From an uncultured Desulfovibrio sp. (GTDB lineage: Bacteria > Desulfobacterota > Desulfovibrionia > Desulfovibrionales > Desulfovibrionaceae), in assembly GCA_900553145.1 (NCBI GenBank), contig USCL01000111.1, positions 1 to 10,870 on the forward strand: 10,870 nucleotides of DNA. The letters run 5' to 3'. Both the position numbers and the translations under genes were made by a program. The notes under the pieces were generated by a model. It worked only from the letters and a program-made list of their open reading frames with translations, was not told where the DNA came from and did not search any database. This document shows, in pieces, positions 6,733-10,870 of this stretch. Every line of letters starts with the position of its first letter. Position 1 is the first letter of the stretch.

Positions 6733-7248
6733 ATGCAGAAAAAATTCTTTCCGCCCCCACCGGAGGTCGTGCAGCGCGCCCGGTGCTATTTCGCGCTGCG
6801 GCTCCTGCGTGCCTATGTGGATGTGATGGGTAAGACCCGCGAACATCGGTTCGACGAACACATGGACAAAATCCGGCGTTGGCTCGGTGAGTGTGAAGGG
6901 ATGCTGGAACGGCGGCCGGTATCTAGCCGGACGGATACCGAGGTTATTGCCAAGCTGGAAACCGTGCTGTCTCGAATCAATTGTGGGCCGGAGAAGACGC
7001 CACAGGAACAGTATACCCATTGGGGGGCGGCCATCTTCTGCGCCCACATTTTTCTTGTGGATATCCGGGCTACCTGCCCGGAATGGTATAACAAGCCTAT
7101 CCGCAGAAAGAATGAATCAGGTGTTATTACCAGCCGTTACCCTTGGCATTATCTTTACACTGTTGTTGACCATCTTGCGGAAGGGCTGGAGTCCAATATA
7201 CCCGCAATAGTAGATCTTGGAACAGGCATCTATATGGAAATAGCCTGA
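6733..7248 (+). CDS. Hypothetical helical protein of the element
   Basis: I do not recognise this 171-residue protein. It starts KKFFPPPPEVVQRARCYFAL and continues as predicted helices rich in Arg, Glu and Leu. A central Cys/Trp-containing segment (THWGAAIFCAHIFLVDIRAT) and an aromatic PWHYLYTVVDHLAEGLE helix follow. There is no clear membrane span, signal peptide or nucleotide-binding motif. ATG 6733 is preceded by GAGGA at 6718-6722; TTG 6730 is a weaker alternative. The base composition returns toward the GC-rich style of the element, so it is probably a resident gene and not cargo. It lies just after a terminator and so needs its own promoter, which I cannot identify. Length and composition support a real gene. 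Confidence 0.72.
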   Translation: MQKKFFPPPPEVVQRARCYFALRLLRAYVDVMGKTREHRFDEHMDKIRRWLGECEGMLERRPVSSRTDTEVIAKLETVLSRINCGPEKTPQEQYTHWGAAIFCAHIFLVDIRATCPEWYNKPIRRKNESGVITSRYPWHYLYTVVDHLAEGLESNIPAIVDLGTGIYMEIA

Positions 7249-7272
7249 ACCCATTCCAGATAATCCATGTGT

Positions 7273-7359
7273 AAATCGTTTATGCACCTATGCTCGCAGA
7301 GAATGGCAGCAACCGAGCGGCTGCCGGAATAGCGTAGGTGCATTATGCTACACCGATTT
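7273..7359 (+). promoter_or_regulatory. Nested stem-loop leader that sequesters a ribosome binding site
   Basis: Three nested complementary segments form one long structure. AAATCG (7273-7278) pairs with CGATTT (7354-7359). ATGCACCTATGCT (7282-7294) pairs with AGCGTAGGTGCAT (7331-7343) over 13 pairs with one G-U. GGCAGC (7305-7310) pairs with GCTGCC (7320-7325). The AGGTG ribosome binding site (7336-7340) of the following small ORF is locked in the middle stem opposite CACCT, and its ATG (7345) sits in the internal loop. Alternative pairings exist: CGAGC in the apical loop (7314-7318) with GCTCG (7292-7296), GTGTA (7269-7273) with TACAC (7349-7353), and GGTG with CACC at 7351-7354. It may be a translational switch, a small RNA, or a DNA-level site. 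Confidence 0.6.
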
Positions 7360-7518
7360 TCTTTTCAGGCTTGCGGGGTTGTGTTCCTGATTGGGGTAAA
7401 GTTTCCGGTGTCCTTGGTTGCCCATCCTTGGGGAGGTTTTTTACGCAATGACGGGAAAGATATTTTGTTAACAATAGCATATGTTGGTCCTCTGTTTATT
7501 GCATGGGCTAAGGTATAA
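7345..7518 (+). CDS. Small hydrophobic protein of 57 residues, possible toxin or membrane peptide
   Basis: This frame begins MLHRFSFQACGVVFLIGVKF and ends ILLTIAYVGPLFIAWAKV. It contains two hydrophobic stretches (about residues 9-26 and 40-57) separated by a polar turn with His, Pro, Arg, Asn, Asp and Lys, consistent with a two-helix membrane peptide. The ATG follows AGGTG at 7336-7340 by 4 bases, inside the stem of the structured leader. A strong terminator begins 5 bases after the stop, so the frame fits neatly in a transcript. The combination of a hydrophobic peptide and a leader hiding its ribosome binding site resembles type I toxin genes in general design. A holin-like or unrelated membrane peptide is also possible, and so is a chance frame. 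I recognise no family. Confidence 0.5.
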   Translation: MLHRFSFQACGVVFLIGVKFPVSLVAHPWGGFLRNDGKDILLTIAYVGPLFIAWAKV

Positions 7519-7523
7519 GGTTC

Positions 7524-7550
7524 AAGGCCCCACTCCGGCGGGGCCTTTTT
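7524..7550 (+). terminator. Rho-independent terminator before the excisionase gene
   Basis: GGCCCC (7526-7531) pairs with GGGGCC (7540-7545) around an eight-base loop. The stem is extended by A-T pairs into the five-T run (7546-7550). It ends transcription from the small hydrophobic ORF or the upstream hypothetical gene, and the next ribosome binding site starts 3 bases later. Confidence 0.92.
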
Positions 7551-7562
7551 GTGGAGGAAGTC

Positions 7563-7958
7563 ATGAGCGAAATTTTGACGGCGCATGAAATGGCGATTCG
7601 TTTGAAGATTGATTTTGATGCGTTCAGGAAAACAAATTGGAAAAAATATAAACATTTATTTGTAGGAACCGGCAAGACGCTCAGGAGCGCACGGTTTATT
7701 TGGACGTCTGACTTATCGCATTTGGATATGGAGGTGGAGAGTGTCGATAGTTCCTTATACGCGGGGAGGGAAGCGGGCTTACCGGGCGAAGGTCAAGTTT
7801 CAGAACCAGCAGTACACAAAGTCGGGCTTTGCTACGAAAGCAGAGGCCAAAGCATGGATGGTCGAAGAGAAAAAGCGGCTCAAGGCAGAGGCCGAAAACA
7901 AGCCACAGGAGCGTCGAGACGTTTTAATGTTCTCGCAGGCCTCGGAAGAGTATCTTGA
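7563..7958 (+). CDS. Excisionase-like small DNA-binding protein
   Basis: The gene starts at ATG 7563 after GGAGGAAG (7553-7560). The first 60 residues look like a compact helix-turn-helix or excisionase protein: ILTAHEMAIRLKIDFDAFRK, then WKKYKHLFVGTGKTLRSARF with IWTSDL. Small proteins of this style commonly precede tyrosine integrases, where they steer recombination toward excision. No stop is met until 7958, so the product is 131 residues and its last 72 codons lie inside the integrase gene in another frame. That tail is Gly/Arg/Gln-rich and reads like a frame shadow, so the folded part probably ends near residue 60. Excisionase is the most likely role from size and position; a simple repressor is the alternative. 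Confidence 0.65.
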   Translation: MSEILTAHEMAIRLKIDFDAFRKTNWKKYKHLFVGTGKTLRSARFIWTSDLSHLDMEVESVDSSLYAGREAGLPGEGQVSEPAVHKVGLCYESRGQSMDGRREKAAQGRGRKQATGASRRFNVLAGLGRVS

Positions 7959-8859
7959 AGATTGTTCCGCAAGGATGCAGCCGGGATCGGTATCGGAAAA
8001 ATTCCATCACTATACCAAATTCGTGGAGTGGATCGGAAGTGATTTCTCTCTGGAGCAAATCACCACGGTAATTGCTCAAGATTATGCAGCGCATGTACTG
8101 AAGACGACCCGTGCGCCGCATGATCCAAAGAAGACAGCCAACCGGCATATCCGCAACCTCAAGGCTCTCTGGAACTGGCACAAGAGAAGGGGGTATCAAG
8201 GACATAATCCATTCACAGGTGTGGAATCCTATCCTGAGGATACGGTCTCCCGGTATGTCCCTCCTGTTGAAGATGTAGCGAAGGTTCTGCAAGTGGCTGA
8301 AGAATGGCAGAGAGATTTCCTGCATGTCCTCGCAAAGACGGGGGCGCGTCCGGGTGAAATCAGGATGCTGAATTGGGATGATGTGGAGCTTCATCAAGGG
8401 ACGATAACTCTCTGGACACGTAAGCGGAAAGGAGGAGCCCGGCAACCTCGGACGATCAACATGTCCCCTCAGTTACTTGAATTGATGCGCCGTCGATTCG
8501 ATGAACGTGCAAGCTCGGAAGTTGTTTTCCCACACCCAGAAACAGGAAAGCCGTTTACCCGTCAGCATAGGCCCTATAAGTTCATGATGGAGCGGCTGTG
8601 CGAAAAGGCAGGGGTACGCTTCTTTACGTTCTACGCGCTCCGACATTTTGTTGCGACACGTCTGCGGGATTCCGGCAAGGCGAACAGATATGAGATTCAG
8701 CATATCCTTGGCCATACGCGGAGCGACACCACGGATAGATACCTGCGGAGCCTGGCTCCTGATGTTCTGGAGGCGGTGTCTGTTCTTGATGAGGTCATAG
8801 ACGTGGAAAAGATGTCTGAGAGAAAGAAGGCACGGGTGATCACGTTCAGCCGGAGGTAG
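7741..8859 (+). CDS. int: Tyrosine recombinase, phage-type integrase of element 1
   Basis: It catalyses site-specific integration and excision of element 1, presumably at the adjacent tRNA-Ser site. The start is GTG 7741, six bases after GGAGG (7730-7734). The N-terminal arm-binding domain (YTRGGKRAYRAKVKFQNQQY) and the SAM-like core-binding domain precede the catalytic domain. Catalytic residues are R203 in TGARPGEIR, a Lys at 228 or 230 in TRKRKGG, R301 in YALRH, H325 in LGHTRSDTTDRY and the nucleophile Y334. The residue normally His in the H-x-x-R box is Tyr (Y298), a substitution that can occur in active family members. Length (372 residues) is full. It overlaps the excisionase-like ORF and ends 143 bases before the tRNA fragment. 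Confidence 0.95.
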   Translation: MSIVPYTRGGKRAYRAKVKFQNQQYTKSGFATKAEAKAWMVEEKKRLKAEAENKPQERRDVLMFSQASEEYLEDCSARMQPGSVSEKFHHYTKFVEWIGSDFSLEQITTVIAQDYAAHVLKTTRAPHDPKKTANRHIRNLKALWNWHKRRGYQGHNPFTGVESYPEDTVSRYVPPVEDVAKVLQVAEEWQRDFLHVLAKTGARPGEIRMLNWDDVELHQGTITLWTRKRKGGARQPRTINMSPQLLELMRRRFDERASSEVVFPHPETGKPFTRQHRPYKFMMERLCEKAGVRFFTFYALRHFVATRLRDSGKANRYEIQHILGHTRSDTTDRYLRSLAPDVLEAVSVLDEVIDVEKMSERKKARVITFSRR

Positions 8860-9002
8860 TCTCCAAAAATGTACCCCCGACCTGTACCCTTTGGTTCTCC
8901 TCGTGCTGCCTCCGTACACCAGTTCTTCCCGGTTACTTCCAAAAAAGATGAGTCATTTTAATATGTATGCTGGAATCATTTGTCATGAGAAAAAGAGGAA
9001 AA
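8860..9002. other. Attachment-site arm region of element 1
   Basis: No gene is seen in these 143 bases between the integrase stop and the tRNA fragment. TGTACCC occurs twice (8870-8876 and 8883-8889), 13 bases apart, and CCAAAAA occurs at 8863 and again near 8940. Such short direct repeats beside an integrase gene are typical of arm-type binding sites of attP-derived DNA. The right part is A/T-rich and may hold a bending-protein site. Confidence 0.45.
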
Positions 9003-9065
9003 CGCCTGCTAAGCGGGTATACGGATAAAACTGTATCGAGGGTTCGAATCCCTCCCTCTCCGCCA
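9003..9065 (+). other. Attachment site: 3' fragment of tRNA-Ser(GCU)
   Basis: The sequence is the 3' part of a serine tRNA. It contains the anticodon GCT (9008-9010) with the 3' anticodon-stem strand GCGGG (9013-9017), and a class II variable arm ATACGG/CTGTAT (9019-9024 with 9031-9036). The T arm is GAGGG-TTCGAAT-CCCTC (9038-9054), followed by the 3' acceptor strand CCTCTCC (9055-9061), discriminator G and encoded CCA (9063-9065). The D arm and 5' acceptor strand are absent upstream: bases 9001-9002 already fail to pair in the anticodon stem. Identity to tRNA therefore starts at about 9003, the likely edge of the integration core. The fragment cannot be a functional tRNA. The intact copy should lie at the other end of element 1. 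Confidence 0.9.
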
Positions 9066-9071
9066 TATTTG

Positions 9072-9165
9072 TATCTCATAAAGGCTCCTGACGACTCATA
9101 ACGTCTCAGGAGCCTTTACTTTTTCCCCTCTCTTTCGTCTCACGAAGTCTCATATCGTCTCATAT
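9072..9165. repeat. Phased ten-base direct repeats after the tRNA fragment
   Basis: Copies of a degenerate ten-base motif, consensus CGTCTCATAW, start at 9072, 9092, 9102, 9136, 9146 and 9156. The last three are in tandem (CGTCTCACGA, AGTCTCATAT, CGTCTCATAT), and the earlier ones are spaced 20 and 10 bases apart. The ten-base phase places them on one face of the helix, as expected for cooperative protein binding by an integrase, excisionase or AlpA. Some copies lie inside the terminator loop and stem. Confidence 0.6.
9080..9124 (+). terminator. Rho-independent terminator downstream of the tRNA end
   Basis: AAAGGCTCCTGA (9080-9091) pairs perfectly with TCAGGAGCCTTT (9106-9117), with inner GACG/CGTC pairing possible as an alternative. 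Five T residues follow (9120-9124). It would end transcripts from tRNA-Ser or from integrase 1 before element 2. Confidence 0.9.
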
Positions 9166-9171
9166 TATCTT

Positions 9172-9201
9172 TTGTCAGCTCACTCTTTTTTGGGGTATAT
9201 T
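9172..9201 (+). promoter_or_regulatory. Sigma70-like promoter of the P4-type integrase
   Basis: TTGTCA (9172-9177) and TATATT (9196-9201) each match the consensus at five of six positions, with an 18-base spacer. Initiation near 9208 would give a leader of about 60 bases. The -10 box overlaps a GGGGTAT repeat copy, which suggests regulation by the repeat-binding protein. Confidence 0.6.
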
Positions 9202-9259
9202 CGAGGGTATCTTCACCAAATGGGGAATCCATACCCCAGTTGGATACCCCACATACCCC
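9192..9259. repeat. GGGGTAT/ATACCCC repeat cluster upstream of the P4-type integrase
   Basis: GGGGTAT at 9192-9198 and AGGGTAT at 9204-9210 are followed by three inverted copies ATACCCC at 9231-9237, 9244-9250 and 9253-9259. A weaker GGGGAAT lies at 9222-9228. The cluster ends 10 bases before the integrase ATG and covers its promoter and leader. Arm-type sites of a P4-type integrase with autoregulation are the likely role. Confidence 0.7.
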
Positions 9260-9269
9260 AGAGTTCCCT

Positions 9270-10436
9270 ATGCTGACAGACACAAAAATCAAACAGGCCA
9301 AGGTCACGGATAAGCCCTACAAGATTTACGATTCAGAGGGGCTTTACATAGAGGTTGCGCCGACCGGATCAAAGCGGTGGAGATGGCGCTATCGGTGGAA
9401 CGGAAAGGAAAAGCTTCTGAGTTTTGGAATATACCCCGAAGTACCCCTGAAGCTGGCCCGTGACAGGCGGGCAGCAGCGAAGGAGTTGCTTGTATCCGGG
9501 GTGGATCCTTCACAGGCCCGCAAGGAAGAGAAGGTCGAGAGCCGCGCGGCGGAGAACTCTTTTGCTGCGATGGCGGAGGAGTGGTACTCCCTGTACTCTG
9601 TGCCGTGGTCGGAGCACTACAAGGGGCTGGTGCGGCGCAGGATTGACGAATACTTGATCCCACGCTTGGGCAAGCGCTCTCTGTCTGAGATAACCCCCAT
9701 CAAGATTATGAGTATCCTGACCTCATTGGAGAAGCGGGGCGTCATTGAGACGGCAAACCGGGTTTTGGGGATTTGCTCGCAGATTTTCCGGAGGGCGGTG
9801 GCCACGGGAAAAGCCAAGAGCGATCCCTGCCGGGATTTGCGCGGGGCGCTGGCTCCGGCACAGGAGAAGCATCATGCCGCCCTGACCACGAAAGAGGGTG
9901 CCCGTGCTGTGATGCGTGCCCTTGATGCGTATCAGGGCAGCTTTGTGGTGTGTGCGGCGGTGCGTTTCACGGCCCTGACGTTTGTGCGGCAGGTCGAATT
10001 ACGTTTTGCTACATGGGATGAGATCGATTGGGAAGAGAGGATGTGGCTGATACCAGCCGAGAGGATGAAGATGCGGCGGGAGCATATGGTTCCGCTGTCG
10101 CGGCAGGCCATTGCTGTGCTGGAGGAGATGCGGCGCGTCAATGGGACGCAGCCTTACATCTTTACGGGGCAGGGGAGGCGGCGACGCCCGATCAGTGAGA
10201 ATACAGTCCGGTGCGCGCTCCAATCGATGGGTTTTGCCGGGGAGATGACCGCGCATGGGTTCCGCAGTATGGCTTCTACCTTGCTCAACGAAATGGGCTG
10301 GCGCTCGGATGTTATCGAACGCCAGCTCGCACACGTTGATAAAAACAAGGTCCGTTCCGCGTATAATCGGGCGGAATACATCACCGAGCGTCGGCAGATG
10401 ATGCAGGCGTGGGCTGATTTTCTTGATTCCCTGTGA
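9270..10436 (+). CDS. int: P4-type tyrosine integrase with DUF4102 N-terminal domain
   Basis: This 388-residue recombinase integrates element 2, most likely at tRNA-Ser. The N-terminus (MLTDTKIKQAKVTDKPYKIY, then GLYIEV and WRWRYRW) is the DUF4102 arm-binding domain of P4-like integrases. The catalytic domain shows R240 in FVRQVELR, a Lys/Arg-rich RMKMRREHMVPLS strand, H329-x-x-R332 in AHGFR, H355 in QLAHVDKNK and nucleophile Y365 in RSAYNRAEY. ATG 9270 is preferred because it gives the standard family start. TTG 9240 would run through the ATACCCC repeats. There is no good ribosome binding site before it, so translation may be weak. Transcription is away from the tRNA, as usual for islands. 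Its 3' end overlaps the convergent AlpA-like gene by 56 bases. Confidence 0.95.
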   Translation: MLTDTKIKQAKVTDKPYKIYDSEGLYIEVAPTGSKRWRWRYRWNGKEKLLSFGIYPEVPLKLARDRRAAAKELLVSGVDPSQARKEEKVESRAAENSFAAMAEEWYSLYSVPWSEHYKGLVRRRIDEYLIPRLGKRSLSEITPIKIMSILTSLEKRGVIETANRVLGICSQIFRRAVATGKAKSDPCRDLRGALAPAQEKHHAALTTKEGARAVMRALDAYQGSFVVCAAVRFTALTFVRQVELRFATWDEIDWEERMWLIPAERMKMRREHMVPLSRQAIAVLEEMRRVNGTQPYIFTGQGRRRRPISENTVRCALQSMGFAGEMTAHGFRSMASTLLNEMGWRSDVIERQLAHVDKNKVRSAYNRAEYITERRQMMQAWADFLDSL

Positions 10437-10590
10437 TGACTTTTTGCAAGGCGGACATCCGCCAGAGGGAAGAGCGGCCATGTTTTTCCGGCTGAGGATA
10501 GAATCCCGCCCAGACGCCTCGATACCATGTCGCCCGTGATACGGGGATAACCTCAAGTACCTCTTTCAAGCGAAGGAGTCTGTCTTCCAT
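10381..10590 (-). CDS. AlpA-family helix-turn-helix regulator
   Basis: This 69-residue protein reads MEDRLLRLKEVLEVIPVSRA with TWYRGVWAGFYPQPEK after it, the typical AlpA/MerR-like winged helix (RLLRLKEV, SRATWYR, FYPQPEKHGRSSLWR). AlpA proteins act as small regulators or excisionase-like factors of P4-like elements. The ATG at 10590-10588 is chosen since GGAG lies six bases upstream on the minus strand; a TTG start four codons earlier would destroy that site. The tail after residue 50 is polar. The gene is convergent with the integrase and overlaps its end by 56 bases, so antisense interference is possible. It begins about 20 bases downstream of a hairpin and U tract that may attenuate it. 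Confidence 0.82.
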   Translation of the reverse strand: MEDRLLRLKEVLEVIPVSRATWYRGVWAGFYPQPEKHGRSSLWRMSALQKVITGNQENQPTPASSADAR

Positions 10591-10611
10591 TTTTTTCTCC
10601 AATTATCAGGT

Positions 10612-10650
10612 AAAAAAGAAAAATCCCGGTCAAAAAGCATACCGGGATTT
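10612..10650 (-). terminator. Rho-independent terminator or attenuator ahead of the AlpA-like gene
   Basis: AAATCCCGGT (10621-10630) and ACCGGGATTT (10641-10650) are perfect ten-base inverted repeats. Read on the minus strand, the stem is followed by TTTTTC and a further T run, a strong intrinsic terminator for the gene at the right edge. The plus strand has a weaker TTTTGT tail and may also stop integrase transcripts. Confidence 0.85.
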
Positions 10651-10766
10651 TGTATATATGGGAGTGAAATATGTTGTTCCATAGGGTTCAGGCGTTCTGT
10701 GATTTGCTTGATAGTCGTAAGGAGCCCTTTGGGTTTTCGATAGATCCGTTTTTATCCGCTCTTTCC

Positions 10767-10870
10767 TTACGCGGCCCGCTCGTACACCCGCGTCCCGAGT
10801 TCAGCTATCCGCGGATCGACCTTTTCGAGCGCATTGCACAGCGTGGTCAGCGTTTTGAGCAGGTTGTGCC
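10767..10870 (-). CDS. C-terminus of an unknown protein, rest outside window
   Basis: On the minus strand a frame enters from the right edge, reading HNLLKTLTTLCNALEKVDPR and ending IAELGTRVYERAA before TAA at 10769-10767. It is a plausible amphipathic helical end with GC-rich codon use, and the minus-strand terminator follows about 115 bases later. Only 34 codons are visible, so the family cannot be told. Bases 10651-10766 show no other gene. Confidence 0.6.
   Translation of the reverse strand, partial: HNLLKTLTTLCNALEKVDPRIAELGTRVYERAA

Larger units (their letters stand above)
1..9065. mobile_element. Element 1: integrated phage-like or integrative element, right-hand part
   Basis: All genes from the left edge to 8859 read in one direction. 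They form replication functions (primase, SF1 helicase, VRR-NUC nuclease), DNA-binding proteins (HU-like, MucR-like), A/T-rich cargo, and an excisionase-integrase pair ending beside a partial tRNA-Ser. That order is typical of prophages, satellites and integrative elements that use a tRNA 3' end as target. The left end lies outside the window. No structural, packaging, lysis or conjugation gene can be recognised, so the class of element is open. The right boundary is placed at the tRNA fragment, where host-derived sequence resumes. Confidence 0.8.
9066..10870. mobile_element. Element 2: P4-type integrative element, left end
   Basis: Immediately after the tRNA CCA come repeat arrays, a P4-type integrase transcribed away from the tRNA, and an AlpA-like regulator. 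This is the usual start of a tRNA-borne genomic island. The right end is outside the window. The shared tRNA fragment suggests that it was inserted at the same tRNA-Ser gene as element 1. Confidence 0.78.

Noticed and set aside
7273..7359. Integron attC site or REP-type element as explanation of the nested stem-loop
   Set aside because: No GTTRRRY/RYYYAAC core pair flanks the structure and no second copy is seen in the window.
7365..7655. Minus-strand 96-codon frame across the small hydrophobic ORF and the terminator
   Set aside because: It reads through a strong plus-strand terminator hairpin and the excisionase start, with no domain or initiation signal. It could overlap an antisense RNA, but nothing shows that.
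7741..7958. Excisionase-like ORF and integrase as one frameshifted gene
   Set aside because: The integrase has its own well-spaced GGAGG and GTG start and a complete N-terminal domain, so no fusion is needed.
9003..9065. Complete functional tRNA-Ser gene
   Set aside because: The D arm and 5' acceptor strand are missing upstream, and the anticodon stem loses pairing at 9001-9002, so it is only the 3' half.
9072..9165. CRISPR array
   Set aside because: Repeat units are only ten bases, without spacers of regular length, and no cas gene is near.

Overview
The window looks like accessory DNA from a GC-rich proteobacterium. A sulfate reducer of the Desulfovibrionaceae type is my best guess, based on the style of the MucR, HU-like and integrase genes. 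This is an inference and no host housekeeping gene is present to confirm it. Nearly everything belongs to two integrated mobile elements that meet at a tRNA-Ser(GCU) attachment site near position 9003-9065.

Element 1 (left edge to about 9002) runs almost entirely on the + strand. It opens with a replication module: an archaeo-eukaryotic-type primase whose C-terminal domain continues in another frame (1-1868), a small unknown ORF (1849-2145), and a UvrD/PcrA-type SF1 helicase (2142-3800). After an A/T-rich Nudix gene (3862-4539) and a C(UUCG)G terminator comes a compact operon of a VRR-NUC nuclease, an HU-family DNA-bending protein and a Ros/MucR zinc-finger regulator (4636-5701). A second A/T-rich cargo gene, an unknown protein with a helix-hairpin-helix-like motif, sits between terminators (5941-6651). 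It is followed by an unknown helical protein (6733-7248), a structured leader feeding a 57-residue hydrophobic ORF (7273-7518), a small excisionase-like protein and a tyrosine integrase (7563-8859). No capsid, tail or conjugation gene is visible, so prophage, satellite or ICE cannot be decided here.

The junction holds the 3' half of tRNA-Ser(GCU), from the anticodon stem to CCA, without its 5' half. The tRNA direction implies that the intact gene lies beyond the left end of element 1.

Element 2 starts immediately after CCA. It has a strong hairpin terminator, ten-base phased direct repeats, a good sigma70-like promoter embedded in GGGGTAT/ATACCCC repeats, a P4-type integrase (9270-10436), a convergent AlpA-like regulator (10381-10590) and the end of a minus-strand gene at the right edge. 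The two elements therefore appear to be stacked in tandem at one tRNA gene.

The most interesting parts for follow-up are the leader with a sequestered ribosome binding site in front of the small hydrophobic ORF, the two A/T-rich cargo genes placed in the GC-rich element, the split primase, and the tandem tRNA-Ser integration with its repeat arrays.
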